Numbered from the stretch's first letter, positions 8,830 to 18,892 are shown. The stretch is 64,000 nt of DNA from Kribbella pratensis (GCF_004366075.1 NZ_SODU01000001.1:124001-188000), one strand, 5' to 3'. Notes: generated by a model from the letters alone, not told the origin. A program made the numbers and translations.

Positions 8830-10770
8830 ATGCGGGCCAGATCCCTCGTGGCCGGTGTCGCCACACTGCTCGTCGTACCGATGATCGCCGTGCAGGCCGC
8901 CGAAGGACGCGACCGGCCGTTCTCGACCGCCAGGATGGTCGTTCGGCCTGTCGTCGACCCGGTGACCAGCGGGAGTACGACCGGAGGTGGCGGCCAGTTC
9001 AGCAAGGTCCAGATCGAGCGCTACCGCTGTGCGGTTGCCGCCGGTTCCGCTTACGGGACTCCGGCCGGGTCGATGGACATCTCCTGCAACGATGTCCAGC
9101 CGTACCGCCAGGACTTCAACCCGGACAACGAGCTTGCGATCGTGGTCAACCCGAAGGTGCCGACGCATCTGCTGGCCGGATCGAACGACTACTTCTATCG
9201 GTTCAACAACTCCACCGGGGCACGCCAGGCGTTGGTGCCGACCGGGTTCTTCACGTCGTTCAACGGCGGGGCGAGCTGGGTCGACGGCCAGATCCCGATG
9301 CGGACCGGCAACGGCGCCGGCGACCCGTCGCCGGCCTTCAACGCGCGGCTGTCCGGGAACACGGCGCAAACCGGCTGGGCGATGATGGCCCAGCTCGAGA
9401 ACGTCGGTGGCCTCGGCGGCCCGTTCGTTGCCCAGGGCGATGTGTCGGTGAGCTACTCGCGCAACGGCGGTATCACCTGGAGCGAGCCGGTCACGGTGAT
9501 GAAGGGCAAGGGCGCCTCCATCGGGCCGGCGAACCAGGCGACCTTCTTCGACAAGGAATGGCTGACCGTCGACAACAACCCGGCCTCGCCGTTCTACGGC
9601 CGCGCGTACGTCGTCGCGGCGCGCTTCCTGAACGCCTTGCAGGGCGCGTACGCCGAATCGCCGGTCTACTTCGCCTACTCCGACAACGGCGGGCAGACCT
9701 GGTCCACACCGAAGGAGATCTCAGGCTCCAACGCGCTGTGCACGTTCCAGAACGCCGGGCCGGCCGGCGAGTGCGACGAGAACGGGTTCCCGATTCCCGA
9801 TGTGGCGCCGAACGGCGACCTGATCGTCCACTTCCAGAACGGCAACATCCAGGCGGGCTGGGAGACTCCCGGCGAGTACGAATCGACCCTGCTCGCGGTG
9901 AAGTCCACCAACGGCGGAGCCACCTTCGGGGATCCGGTGGTGATCGCCAATCTGGAAGACGGTGCGGCCGACACTCCCTGGAGCGTCATCGGACGGCAGA
10001 CCGTGACCGGGCACCAGATCCGGTGGCAATCGCCGGGCACGATCGTCGCCGACCCGAACAACCCGGCGCATTGGGTCGTGGTCTACAACGACAACTTCGC
10101 CGGTACGCACGACGCGGCGCCGGCCAGCTGCCTTGACGCGATCCCTGGTACGGCGCCGGACTACAATCCGTGCAACGCCGTGACCAACACCAATATCTAC
10201 ATGGCAGAAAGCTGGAACGGCGGTGCCTCGTGGACGCCACGGATCACCGTGGACGCCGCCGCCGGCGACCAGTGGTTCCCGTGGGCGGACTTCCGGTCGG
10301 ACGGCTCACTGGCGATCGCGTACGACTCCAACGAGAACATCGCCGACCCGGCCGGTGATCGTGACGACACCTTCAACCACGTGCTGCTGACGATCGCGCC
10401 ACGGACACCGGCGGGAGGTGCGGTATCCGCCCTCACGCGTGAAGCACTCGTCCCCAACGGCACCGGCCGCAGCCCTGCGGAGCAGATCGACATCTCCGTC
10501 ACGCATTGGGCGGGTCAGTACGTCCCGCAAAGCCAATGGCCGCGCATTTGCGGACCCGACGGCTACACCGACCCACCGATCACCAACGCGGAAGGCAAGG
10601 ACTGCAACGTCTTCCACGGTGACTACACCGGACTGGCGGTCGGATCCGACAACCGCATCAACGTCGTCTGGACCGGCCTGAACCGTCTGGTCGTATCCCC
10701 ACAGATCGACCCATACACCGGCGGTCTTCACAACGGCTACGCCCAGGACGCGATGTTCGCCCGCCGCTGA
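8830..10770 (+). CDS. Secreted BNR-repeat (sialidase-like) protein
   Basis: This 646-residue secreted protein begins with a signal peptide (MRARSLVAGVATLLVVPMIA, cleavage after VQA). GGAGG lies 5 nt before ATG 8830. Four Asp-box/BNR motifs form a beta-propeller: SYSRNGGITW (about 208), AYSDNGGQTW (about 283), KSTNGGATF (about 357) and ESWNGGASW (about 459). These are found in exo-alpha-sialidases and other secreted propeller hydrolases. I do not see a clear sialidase arginine triad, so the substrate is uncertain. The protein would act outside the cell. A strong hairpin follows directly at 10781-10821. Confidence 0.85.
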   Translation: MRARSLVAGVATLLVVPMIAVQAAEGRDRPFSTARMVVRPVVDPVTSGSTTGGGGQFSKVQIERYRCAVAAGSAYGTPAGSMDISCNDVQPYRQDFNPDNELAIVVNPKVPTHLLAGSNDYFYRFNNSTGARQALVPTGFFTSFNGGASWVDGQIPMRTGNGAGDPSPAFNARLSGNTAQTGWAMMAQLENVGGLGGPFVAQGDVSVSYSRNGGITWSEPVTVMKGKGASIGPANQATFFDKEWLTVDNNPASPFYGRAYVVAARFLNALQGAYAESPVYFAYSDNGGQTWSTPKEISGSNALCTFQNAGPAGECDENGFPIPDVAPNGDLIVHFQNGNIQAGWETPGEYESTLLAVKSTNGGATFGDPVVIANLEDGAADTPWSVIGRQTVTGHQIRWQSPGTIVADPNNPAHWVVVYNDNFAGTHDAAPASCLDAIPGTAPDYNPCNAVTNTNIYMAESWNGGASWTPRITVDAAAGDQWFPWADFRSDGSLAIAYDSNENIADPAGDRDDTFNHVLLTIAPRTPAGGAVSALTREALVPNGTGRSPAEQIDISVTHWAGQYVPQSQWPRICGPDGYTDPPITNAEGKDCNVFHGDYTGLAVGSDNRINVVWTGLNRLVVSPQIDPYTGGLHNGYAQDAMFARR

Positions 10771-10780
10771 CCCTCGATCC

Positions 10781-10821
10781 GCCGGCGCGTGACGAGTTTC
10801 CCGAACTCGTCACACGCCGGC
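10781..10821 (+). terminator. Strong hairpin terminator after the BNR-repeat gene
   Basis: A 17-bp stem with one mismatch (10788/10814) pairs 10781-10798 with 10804-10821; the arms include GTGACGAGTT and AACTCGTCAC around a TCCCG loop. It starts 10 bp after the stop codon at 10770. No U-run follows, which is usual for actinomycete terminators. Confidence 0.8.
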
Positions 10822-11206
10822 GCCGGAGCCCGGCGTACCGCTCAATGCCGGGTCAGGGCGAAGAGCTCACCAACCAGAGCCTGTCTGACAGTGGCAACGG
10901 GCTCAGTTGAGTGGCTTCCAGCCGGGCCATGGGCGCGGTCCACGCGGGCCACGAATACAGGCCACTCGTAGATCGGCTTCCGGGCGGCTCCTCATTCGCA
11001 CGCTGAGCCGCTTGCGTACCCGATCGCCTCCGCCCAAGCCGATTCATGCGCACGGCAACTCACCGTTCTACTCACCGGATTGGCTGATTCGAGTCCCCTC
11101 ACCGGCTTTGGAAGATTAGTGGTCGGGCGTCTCCAGGACCGTGGCCGGTGTCTGCCTGAAGGCGTGTGCCTCACCCGCCGCGGGTCCCTGGACCTTCATC
11201 AAGCCG
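10822..11206. other. Intergenic stretch with no supported gene
   Basis: This lies between the terminator of the BNR gene and the terminator of the convergent secreted-protein gene. Short open frames exist on both strands, but none has a recognisable protein pattern or a convincing ribosome site. Confidence 0.5.
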
Positions 11207-11237
11207 TGCCCCCGCCTGGCAGTGCCGGGCGGGGGCA
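11207..11237 (-). terminator. Hairpin terminator after the secreted protein gene
   Basis: TGCCCCCGCC (11207-11216) pairs perfectly with GGCGGGGGCA (11228-11237) across an 11-nt loop. It lies 20 bp past the stop of the minus-strand gene at 11257. Confidence 0.75.
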
Positions 11238-11256
11238 GGGGTGTACTGCGGTTGGT

Positions 11257-12210
11257 TCAGTCGCCGAGGCGTTGTGGGCCGTAGGCGCCGGTGAGCAGGA
11301 AGTTGACGTTTGCGCCGAAGGTTGTCTTGAAGCTGCCGAAGCTTCGGATGGGGGTGGTGGGGCCGGTGGTGCGGCCGACGGCGTACACGGTGGCGAGGTT
11401 GGTGTCGCGGTCGAAGGCGGTCAGCAGGGTGCTGGTGGCGCCGCAGCGCTGCGCGATCAGCTCCTCGTAGCCGCCGAACCCGCCGGCGCGGACCTGGGTC
11501 ACGATCGGCTTCATCGGCGCGGTCACCGGGATCCGGACCGTGTACATCTGGCCGCCCCGAGTGGTGACGAGCAGCGTGTCGTACGCCGCGGTCTCGGCGA
11601 TCAGCGTCATCGCCCGGACCGAGCTGAAGCCCGGCGCCGAGCCGTACGCCTTGGGTGCGCTCGACACCTTGTAGCGGTAGATCGACCCGTTGGCGTGCAG
11701 GCCGTACAGGAAGTAGTGCTGGTTGGCTCCGTACACGTAGTTGGAGTCGGTGATCTGACTGAAACCGCTCCAGCCGGTGCCCAGCTTGGTCGCGTGGACG
11801 GTCGGCGTGGTCGCGGTGCCGGTGTAGATCGTGGTCGCGGCGTACAGGTTCGCGCCCTGCAGGATCATGCCGTAGTAGGCGTCGGTGGACCGGTCGGATT
11901 CTTCGTACCAGGTGGAGCTGGCCCGGACGCCGGACAGCTTGTACTGGCTCAGGTTGGCCACTGTGGGTGGCTTGGTGGCGGTGATGTGGTAGCCGCCGGC
12001 GGTGCCGGTGGCGTTGACGGCACCGACCGCGACGCCGCAGGCCGTGGTGGCGGCCTGGGCGGCGGTGGTCGGAAGGGTGGCGGCGGCCTTGCCGGCGGCG
12101 CGGAACGATTCCGGCCTCGGCGTGGTCGCATCCGCGGTCAGGGGGACCGCCGCTGCCGCGGCCAGGCTCAGACCGGCCATCGTCAGCGCAACACGTCGCT
12201 TACTCAACAC
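11257..12210 (-). CDS. Secreted protein of unknown function, probable beta-propeller fold
   Basis: This 317-residue protein has a signal peptide (MLSKRRVALTMAGLSLAAAA, cleavage near TADA). The mature part has repeating blocks of about 45 residues such as GMILQGANLYAATTIY, HYFLYGLHANGSIYRYKV, TLLVTTRGGQMYTVRIP and TLLTAFDRDTNLATVYAV. These look like blades of a beta-propeller or tachylectin-like fold. Two cysteines (in TTACGVAV and AQRCGATS) could form a disulfide. The GTG at 12208-12210 has AGGGA 6 nt upstream. The 5' region carries two tandem inverted repeats (12324-12369). The function is not known. Confidence 0.8.
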   Translation of the reverse strand: MLSKRRVALTMAGLSLAAAAAVPLTADATTPRPESFRAAGKAAATLPTTAAQAATTACGVAVGAVNATGTAGGYHITATKPPTVANLSQYKLSGVRASSTWYEESDRSTDAYYGMILQGANLYAATTIYTGTATTPTVHATKLGTGWSGFSQITDSNYVYGANQHYFLYGLHANGSIYRYKVSSAPKAYGSAPGFSSVRAMTLIAETAAYDTLLVTTRGGQMYTVRIPVTAPMKPIVTQVRAGGFGGYEELIAQRCGATSTLLTAFDRDTNLATVYAVGRTTGPTTPIRSFGSFKTTFGANVNFLLTGAYGPQRLGD

Positions 12211-12323
12211 AGAAGTTCCCTCTCGTTATGCACAACCCCCACGGACATGTCGCCCGTACGCAGGTTCAGATGTCCGAGCCGGGTGGTTTGGTTGAGTGCG
12301 AATTTCGATTTCTGTGGGCATTT

Positions 12324-12369
12324 CCTGAGAGAATTCTCAGGAATAGGGGATTGCTGAGAATTTTCTCAG
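12324..12369. promoter_or_regulatory. Tandem inverted repeats, likely operator sites
   Basis: CCTGAGA-GAAT-TCTCAGG (12324-12341) is followed by CTGAGA-ATTT-TCTCAG (12354-12369). Both share a CTGAGA-N4-TCTCAG core, and their centres are 29 bp apart, close to three helical turns. They lie in an unusually AT-rich pocket 114-159 bp upstream of the secreted-protein gene. The rest of 12211-12577 shows no gene I can support. Confidence 0.6.
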
Positions 12370-12577
12370 TAACGCTTTTGTTGACAGCTGCCAAGGTCAG
12401 CGCTACCGCGAGCATGGCGCGGCTAGGCGCGTGCGGGCCGTGCCTCTCGTTCCGAGGGCAATGATTCAGTCGTCCAGTACTCACCATCGACCTGGAAGGC
12501 TTCGAGCTTGGTCGACGCAACCTCGACTGGTTGGCTGTGCAAAGAATCAGCCTCAAACCACGCTCCGCCGTTCTGCG

Positions 12578-14002
12578 CTATCTGGCTGTCGGCAGGCCCG
12601 CCGTGCGGATCTCTGGCGGGGCGCGTCGGATGATGGCGCCATAGACGACTGCGGCCGCGACGGCGAGGACGAGTCCGGCGTCGACCGACGCGGACCATGC
12701 CATACCGGTGCCCGCATCGGTTCCGGCCGCCTCGAAGTACAGGGTGCCGATGACGGCTACACCGGCGGCGCTGGCGAACTGTTGCGTTGTCGTCAACGCG
12801 CCGGCCGCGGCGCCGACGTGAGCAGCGGGTACGTCGAGCAGGGCGGCTCCGACGAGCGATGGGAGCACGAGGCCGTTGCCGAGGCTGATCAGCGCGCTGA
12901 TGGTGACGATTGCCGCGATCGACGAGCCGTGACCTGCGACAGCCGCGAGGATCACGAGACCGGCTGCGGTGAGCAGGCTTCCGCCGACGAGCACGCCGGC
13001 CCCGTGCCTGGCGACGAGTCGGGGTGCGAGCAGAGCGCTCGCCGAGAACGTCACTCCGGCAGGCGCGAAGGCCAGGCCGGCACGGAACGCGTCGAGTCCG
13101 AGTCCGGTTTGCAGCAGCAGGGCAAGGGTGAACATGTAGCTGCCGAAGAAGAGCATGAACGCGAAGTTGGCCACCAGGCCCGTTCGGAAGGACCGCGCGC
13201 GCAACAGCGAGAGCTCCAGCAGGGGTTGGCCTCCGCCGGTTTGGAGCACTCGCTGCCACCTGATGGTGAGTGCCAGGACAGGCACCGCGGCCAGCAACGA
13301 GATCCAGGTCCACAGTGGCCAGCCCGAGGAGCGTCCTACGGTTAGTGGTACCAGCAGCAGCGCGACTCCGACGGCGAGTCCCAACGCGCCGAGCGGGTCC
13401 AGCCGGGCATTGGCCGTCGTTCGAGCTGATGGCCGTGCCGGCAGAACACGGAGCGCGGCGACGGCCCCGACCGCGCCGATCGGCAAGTTGATCAAGAAGA
13501 TCAGCCGCCACCCCAGGCCGGCGACGTCCGCGGTCACCAGAAGCCCGCCGAACACTTGTCCGGCGATCGAGCCCGCCCCTGCGGCCACGCCGTACCACGC
13601 CATTGCCCTAGCTCGCCCGGAACCTTCGGACTCGGCCGAGATGACCGCCAGCACCTGCGGCAACATGAGCGCAGCGGACAGCCCTTGGAGAAGGCGTGCG
13701 GCGATCAGTTCCTCCGGCGTCTGCGCAACACCGCACAGAGCGGACGTGATCGCGAACGCCACCATGCCGGTCGTGAAGAGCCGCCGATGCCCGAACAGGT
13801 CGCCGAGCCGACCGCCCAGCACAAGAGCGCTGGCGTAGGCGAACGCGTAGCCACCGACAACGAGTTCGATCTCGGCCTCGCCGGCCCGCAGGTCCAGCCG
13901 GACCGATGGTGCCGCGACGTTCACAACGAAGAAGTCGAACGCTGCCATGAAGGACCCGGTCAGCAGCACCACCAGCAGCCCGGCAAAGCTGCCGGTCGCC
14001 AA
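12578..14002 (-). CDS. MFS drug/proton antiporter, EmrB/QacA (DHA2, 14-helix) type
   Basis: This 474-residue membrane transporter has the DHA2 pattern: FDFFVVNVAAPS in helix 1, GGRLGDLFGHRRLF (motif A) between helices 2 and 3, RLLQGLSAALMLPQVLAVIS (motif B), and GQVFGGLLVTADVAGLGWRL in helix 5 (motif C region). It probably exports a toxic compound by proton exchange. The TTG start at 14000-14002 lies exactly where an unrelated epimerase remnant begins on the other strand, so a few N-terminal codons and the native promoter may have been lost or exchanged in a rearrangement. Confidence 0.88.
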   Translation of the reverse strand: MATGSFAGLLVVLLTGSFMAAFDFFVVNVAAPSVRLDLRAGEAEIELVVGGYAFAYASALVLGGRLGDLFGHRRLFTTGMVAFAITSALCGVAQTPEELIAARLLQGLSAALMLPQVLAVISAESEGSGRARAMAWYGVAAGAGSIAGQVFGGLLVTADVAGLGWRLIFLINLPIGAVGAVAALRVLPARPSARTTANARLDPLGALGLAVGVALLLVPLTVGRSSGWPLWTWISLLAAVPVLALTIRWQRVLQTGGGQPLLELSLLRARSFRTGLVANFAFMLFFGSYMFTLALLLQTGLGLDAFRAGLAFAPAGVTFSASALLAPRLVARHGAGVLVGGSLLTAAGLVILAAVAGHGSSIAAIVTISALISLGNGLVLPSLVGAALLDVPAAHVGAAAGALTTTQQFASAAGVAVIGTLYFEAAGTDAGTGMAWSASVDAGLVLAVAAAVVYGAIIRRAPPEIRTAGLPTAR

Positions 14003-14333
14003 CGGCGGCGTACTCGGCTGGGTCCATCACGACGACGCGGCCGCGGCCACCGTGGCGGCCCTCGAGCACGGTGACGCCGGCAACGCGTACAACATCGTCG
14101 ACGACCTTCCCGCGACTTGGGAGGAGCTGTTCACCGCGATGGCGCGGCAGTTCGGTGCCCCGCCGCCACGCAAGGTACCGCGGTGGTTGATGCGGCTGGC
14201 GGCGCCGTACGTCGCGTCGTTCGCAACTGACACGACGATGCGGGTGTCGAACGCCAAGGCCAAGAACCTGCTCGGTTGGACACCCGCGTACCCGACCTAC
14301 CGCGACGGCATCAAGGCCATCCGATCGGTGTGA
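14000..14333 (+). pseudogene. 3' remnant of an NAD-dependent epimerase/dehydratase gene
   Basis: The frame from about 14000 to the TGA at 14331-14333 reads GGVLGWVHHDDAAAATVAAL, then GNAYNIVDDLPATWEELF and ending SNAKAKNLLGWTPAYPTYRD. This is the C-terminal third of an extended short-chain dehydrogenase (sugar epimerase type). The Rossmann NAD-binding half with GxxGxxG and YxxxK is absent, replaced by the 5' end of the MFS gene in the opposite direction. This is a broken gene at a recombination junction near 14000. Confidence 0.75.
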
Positions 14334-14402
14334 CTCTCGGTCCGATGTCACACCGGCCGCTCGGCGCGTGTCCTTGTGTCATCGACCGACGAGAGGAGAA
14401 AC

Positions 14403-14795
14403 ATGGAGCGCCGGCAGCCGGTGGTGACCGGGTCCGTGGTCCTGGGGGCGTTGACGTTCGTGGTTCCGGGCCTGTGGTCGTTCTTCTGGCCGGAGAGTTT
14501 TCACCGGCACATCGCGAGCTTCGACCCGTTCAACCTGCATCTGTTCCACGATCTCGGCGCGTTCCAGCTGGGAATCGGTGTCGCGTTGCTAGGTGCGCTC
14601 TGGACGAGAGATGCCCTGGTTGTCTCACTGCTCGGCGGTGCCACCGGGGCGGTCGTGCACTTCGTGTCCCATCTGCTGGATCGTGACCTTGGCGGGCGCT
14701 CCAGTGATCCGCTCACGCTGGGCATCCTGGCCGCGATCCTCCTCGTCGCTCTCGGGCTCCGCCTGCGAGCCGTGAGGCGAACCGCACGGCCGTAG
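14403..14795 (+). CDS. Small four-helix membrane protein of unknown function
   Basis: This 130-residue protein has four hydrophobic helices: VTGSVVLGALTFVVPGLWSF, LGAFQLGIGVALLGALW, ALVVSLLGGATGAVVHFVSH and LTLGILAAILLVALGLRLR. The ATG at 14403 has a good ribosome site (GAGAGGAG 6 nt upstream). It lacks charged catalytic motifs. A conserved-looking HRHIASFDPFNLHLFHDLGA loop lies between helices 1 and 2. Similar small integral membrane proteins are common in actinomycetes, without an assigned role. Confidence 0.75.
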   Translation: MERRQPVVTGSVVLGALTFVVPGLWSFFWPESFHRHIASFDPFNLHLFHDLGAFQLGIGVALLGALWTRDALVVSLLGGATGAVVHFVSHLLDRDLGGRSSDPLTLGILAAILLVALGLRLRAVRRTARP

Positions 14796-14834
14796 GAGGC
14801 TGGTCAAGTCGGAGGATTTGCTGCAAGTACCGCA

Positions 14835-15398
14835 TCAGCCCGCGTCGTTCACCAGCTCGATGAGCGTTTGTTTGGTGACCTCACCGAGCACCCGCGCGGC
14901 GACCTTGCCGTTCTTGTCGATGACCAGCGTGGTCGGGATCGCTGACGGTCTGATCTGCTTTCCGAAGCCGAGCAGCAGCTTCCCGCTGGGGTCGAAGAGG
15001 CTGGGATAGGTGAGGCCGAGCTCCGCTACGAACCTTCGCGGCGCCGGCTTGGTCAGTTCCCGCGTGTTCAGCCCGATGAACCGTACCGACGGACCGAGCT
15101 CCTTCGCCGCGGCGACCAGATCCGGGGCCTCTTTGCGGCACGGCGGGCACCACGAGCCCCACACGTTCAGTACGACGACTTTTCCGCGCTGATCGGACAG
15201 CGACCAGGTCTTGTCGTCAAGCGTCTTGCCGGACAGCGCCGGCGCTTGCTCGCGCTCGGCTGGCGCGAACACCGTCACGTTGCCAGTGCTACTCGCGAAG
15301 CCGGTATGGCCCGGCCGCGCTTGCGTCGCGTGCTGCCCGGACGAGCACCCCGTGACAGTGAGCATCGCACCGGCGAACACGACCAGCAAGCAACGCAT
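14835..15398 (-). CDS. TlpA/ResA-type thioredoxin-fold lipoprotein
   Basis: This 187-residue lipoprotein has a lipobox (LTVTGCSS, Cys near residue 17) and a thioredoxin fold with the redox motif WGSWCPPCRKEAPDL near residues 85-99. The cis-proline loop is SAIPTTLVIDKNGKVAARVL. It would sit on the outer face of the membrane and act as a thiol-disulfide reductase, for example in cytochrome c maturation or reduction of secreted proteins. The ATG at 15396-15398 has AGGAGG 6 nt upstream. No cytochrome-c genes are adjacent, so the partner is unknown. Confidence 0.9.
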   Translation of the reverse strand: MRCLLVVFAGAMLTVTGCSSGQHATQARPGHTGFASSTGNVTVFAPAEREQAPALSGKTLDDKTWSLSDQRGKVVVLNVWGSWCPPCRKEAPDLVAAAKELGPSVRFIGLNTRELTKPAPRRFVAELGLTYPSLFDPSGKLLLGFGKQIRPSAIPTTLVIDKNGKVAARVLGEVTKQTLIELVNDAG

Positions 15399-15611
15399 CA
15401 AGCGCCTCCTGTGTTTGACCAAACCTGGACCTCCGATGGACCAGCGGAGTTGGTACTTCGGAACGCCGTTGCGGATCGAGAGCCCGTTGCTGCAGGCGGA
15501 GCAGTTCGGGGGCCAGCGCTGACACCGTTCGACGCCCAATCTTCGTGGGTCGGCGTTCACGGCGAATCTGCTGTTCGACTGGTGAACCGGCGCCTTTGCT
15601 GGGGCGGGAAG

Positions 15612-17059
15612 CTAGTCAGGTGCGGTTCGCCAGGTCGGTTGGTCCGTACCGAGTAGGCCTGGCGGAGTTTTCCAGTTGGTGGGTGCGCCGTCATAGCTGA
15701 TGGGTGATTTGGCGTGGCACAGGGTGCCGAGTGGAGATTGTGTTTGCGTCAGCCATGGTTCCGCAGTGCCTGGCTCGACGGGGGAGGGAGCGGGGCCGGT
15801 GTGCCGTGGCAGTCTCATCAGCCAGGCGGCTGTAGTGGCGAGGGACAGGCGGAGTTGCCAGCCGGTGCCTGTGCTGAGGCGATCGGTGATGGCGCGGAGG
15901 GCAGCGGCTGCGAGGAGGTAGCCGGTGCTGTGGTCGAGCGCCTGGGCGGGCAGGGCTCCTGGTGGCGCGTCGTTGGCTGCCCGTTCCAGGAGGGAGATGC
16001 CGCTGGCCGCCTGTACCAGGCTGTCGAAGCCGCGGCGGCCGGACCATGGGCCGTCGAATCCCCATGCGGAGAGTTGCGCGACGATCAGGCTTGGTCGGCG
16101 GCGGGTCAGGTCGGGAGCCGACAGCCCGTACCGGTCGAGGGCTCCGGGGCGGTAACCGGTGACTACCAGGTCGGCGCTACACAGGAGGTTCTCGAAGGTC
16201 CTGCGATCGGCTCGGCGTCCCAGGTCGAGCGCGACGGAGCGCTTGCCGAAGCCGGAGTCGGCGTGCGCGTCCGGATCTTCCGGCAGGCTGGGCGAATCGA
16301 TCCGCAGCACGTCCGCTCCGAGCAGTGCGAGGGTGCGTGTTGCCACCGGTCCGGCGATGACCCGCGTGAGGTCCAGTACGCGCACGCCATCGGCGGGTAG
16401 CGTGCTAGACGCAAGCGTCGTACGGCGTACGCTCTCGCCGGTCGCATGTCGCCGTACCAATGGCTGTGCGGCCGCCGCCCTGCCCTGTGGATGGGCGGCC
16501 CATTCGTCGGCGGTCCGTACGGCGACCGCCAGCCCGCCCGCGGCGAAGATGGTCTCTTCGGCTTGCTTCGCGGGTGTGCTGGCCAGAACGTCCGCGATTG
16601 CAGCAACCGTACGGTCGATGTCCTGCTGCTCCGTGACGCCGAGCGCTGACAGCAGCCGAGAGCGATGATGCGGGTAATGGCGTGCGTGCGCAACCAACCG
16701 TCCGCGGTGGGCCAGAATCGGGACAGTGGCGCGAATGAGGTCGTCGGGCGGCCGTCGATTCGGAGCAACCGCTCGCTGCGGAACGCAGCCGCTACCGCTC
16801 CCTCATGGACTCGCACCGCCGGCATCCGCTCGCCGGTGGAGCGGTGGCTGAGCAATTCGGCGGCGGCCAGCGAACAGGCAGCTACGCTCGCCCTGCCCAG
16901 CGACATGACCGGCAGCCGCGACGACAGCAGACCGTGCGGTCCGTCGTACGACACGAACCGCAGCAGCGACTCGGCACCGCCGAGCACCGCCCAAGCCTCC
17001 GCGACCGCCTCGCCATCCAGAGCCATGGGATTTGCTCCGCTCCGTCGCACTTCGATCAT
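15612..17059 (-). pseudogene. Frameshifted CaiB/BaiF (family III) CoA-transferase
   Basis: The N-terminal part starts at ATG 17057-17059 (MIEVRRSGANPMALDGEAVA) and runs to DGWLRTHA. The continuation YPHHRSRLLSALGVTEQQDI is in another frame and includes the family III core GVRVLDLTRVIAGPVATRTL and ALLGADVLRIDSPSLPED. The break is near 16674-16679, where one base is missing (AAT of an expected HANYPHHR). The span of 1448 bases is one less than 483 codons. Otherwise the gene is complete and not decayed, so this may be a recent mutation or a sequence error. If intact, it would move CoA between carboxylic acids. Confidence 0.8.
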
Positions 17060-17470
17060 GCCCGTCGAAGCGAGTGTAGAGACCGCCCCGGACGAACCGA
17101 ATCCGCCATTCGACGGGCCTCATTGGAGGTGCGCCACCTCGTCACGATGGCCACCGCGAGTCGGCGGCATTGTTGTCCAGAGCACCGACAGCCAGAGTCT
17201 CCAGAGTCCGCAGCTGGCCGTCGTCCGGTTCCACCTGAGCGCCTCTCGAGCCTGGATGGCCGGCCCGGTCATCTGACAGATTCGCCCGGCTGGCCTGCCG
17301 CCTAGCTTTGAGGCGCAGGCGTGGGCCGACGCGACCACATTCGCGGAGTCTGACGATCCATTGATCGCGACAATGTTGTGCGCCCGGCCGCCACGATCCA
17401 AGTAGTGCCGGACCGCGACCCGTCTTCAGTCGGGGTGGCACCGAATGGCACCTTACGCTGGAGATACCGC

Positions 17471-18766
17471 GTGACGAAACGTGTCGATACCTTCATCACC
17501 GACTCGGCGGACTGGGCGCAGGCCCTGGCCGATCTGAACACCGACCAACTGGTCGTGAACATGGGCCCGCAGCATCCGTCCACGCACGGCCCGATGCGTT
17601 TCACCCTGACCTTGGACGGCGAAACCATCACCGACGTCCGGCAGACGATCGGGTTCCTGCACACCGGCATCGAGAAGACCATGGAGTTCCGGTCCTGGAC
17701 GCAGGGCGTCACGTTCTGCACCCGGATGGACTACCTGTCACCGTTCTTCAACGAGACGGCCTACTGCCTCGCGGTCGAGCGGCTGCTTGGGATCGAGGAG
17801 CAGGTTCCCGAGAAGGCCACTGTGATGCGGGTGCTGCTGATGGAGCTGAATCGGATCAGCAGCCACCTGGTTGCCGTCGGCAGCGGCGGGATGGATCTGG
17901 GCGCCATCACCGTGATGACGATCTCCATGCGCGAGCGGGAGAAGACGCTGGACCTGTTCGAGCTGATCACCGGCTCGCGGATGAACCATGGGTTCATCCG
18001 GCCGGGCGGTGTCGCGCAGGACCTCCCGCCGGGTGCGCTGGACAAGATCCGCGAGTACATCACCTGGATGAGCAAGCACCTGCCCGAGTACGCCGAGCTC
18101 TGCAACGCGAACCCGATCTTCAAGGCCCGGCTGCAGAACATCGGCTACCTCGACCTGGTCGGATGCATGGCCCTCGGCGTGTCTGGACCGATCCTGCGGT
18201 CCACCGGATATGGGCACGACCTGCGCAAAACCCAACCGTACTGCGGGTACGAAACCTACGACTTCGACGTGCAGACGTGGGACACGGCCGACGCGTACGG
18301 TCGGCACCGGATCCGGCTCAACGAGATGAGCCAGTCGCTGAAGATCGTCGAGCAGTGCGCCGACCGCCTGGCCGCGATGGACGGCCTGCCCGTGATGGTC
18401 GCCGACAAGAAGATCGGCTGGCCGAGCCAGCTCGCGATCGGCGCCGACGGGATGGGCAACTCGCTCGACCACATCAAGCACATCATGGGCGAGTCGATGG
18501 AAGCCCTGATCCATCACTTCAAGCTGGTCACCGAGGGCTTCCGGGTCCCGGCCGGCCAGGCCTACGTGCCGATCGAGTCGCCGCGCGGCGAGCTCGGCTG
18601 CCACTTGGTCTCCGACGGTGGCACCAAGCCCTACCGGGCGCACTTCCGCGACCCGTCCTTCAGCAACTGCCAAGCCGTGCCCGCCATGACCATCGGCAGC
18701 CAGGTCGCCGACTTCGTCGTAGTGCTCGCCAGCATCGACCCGATCTGCGGTGGCGTGGATCGCTGA
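17471..18766 (+). CDS. nuoD: NADH-quinone oxidoreductase subunit D, stand-alone copy
   Basis: This is the 49-kDa subunit of complex I, which helps form the quinone site. The 431-residue protein has the family blocks [73 protein letters not shown] and a C-terminus ending [16 protein letters not shown] lies 7 nt before the GTG at 17471, which is preferred to an upstream in-frame start at 17378. No other nuo gene is nearby, so this is a solitary paralogue outside the nuo operon. It could replace NuoD under some conditions, or serve a modified complex. Confidence 0.93.
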   Translation: MTKRVDTFITDSADWAQALADLNTDQLVVNMGPQHPSTHGPMRFTLTLDGETITDVRQTIGFLHTGIEKTMEFRSWTQGVTFCTRMDYLSPFFNETAYCLAVERLLGIEEQVPEKATVMRVLLMELNRISSHLVAVGSGGMDLGAITVMTISMREREKTLDLFELITGSRMNHGFIRPGGVAQDLPPGALDKIREYITWMSKHLPEYAELCNANPIFKARLQNIGYLDLVGCMALGVSGPILRSTGYGHDLRKTQPYCGYETYDFDVQTWDTADAYGRHRIRLNEMSQSLKIVEQCADRLAAMDGLPVMVADKKIGWPSQLAIGADGMGNSLDHIKHIMGESMEALIHHFKLVTEGFRVPAGQAYVPIESPRGELGCHLVSDGGTKPYRAHFRDPSFSNCQAVPAMTIGSQVADFVVVLASIDPICGGVDR

Positions 18767-18892
18767 CCGGGGCCTGCTCCCGGAACCTCGGATCGGACTG
18801 GCCTCCGGTCGTTCGACGGATGCGGCAGCCTTCCGGTCGACCCTAGGGTGACACGGCGCCGACAAGTCTGCTGCCGCACCGGAGGAGAAGGA

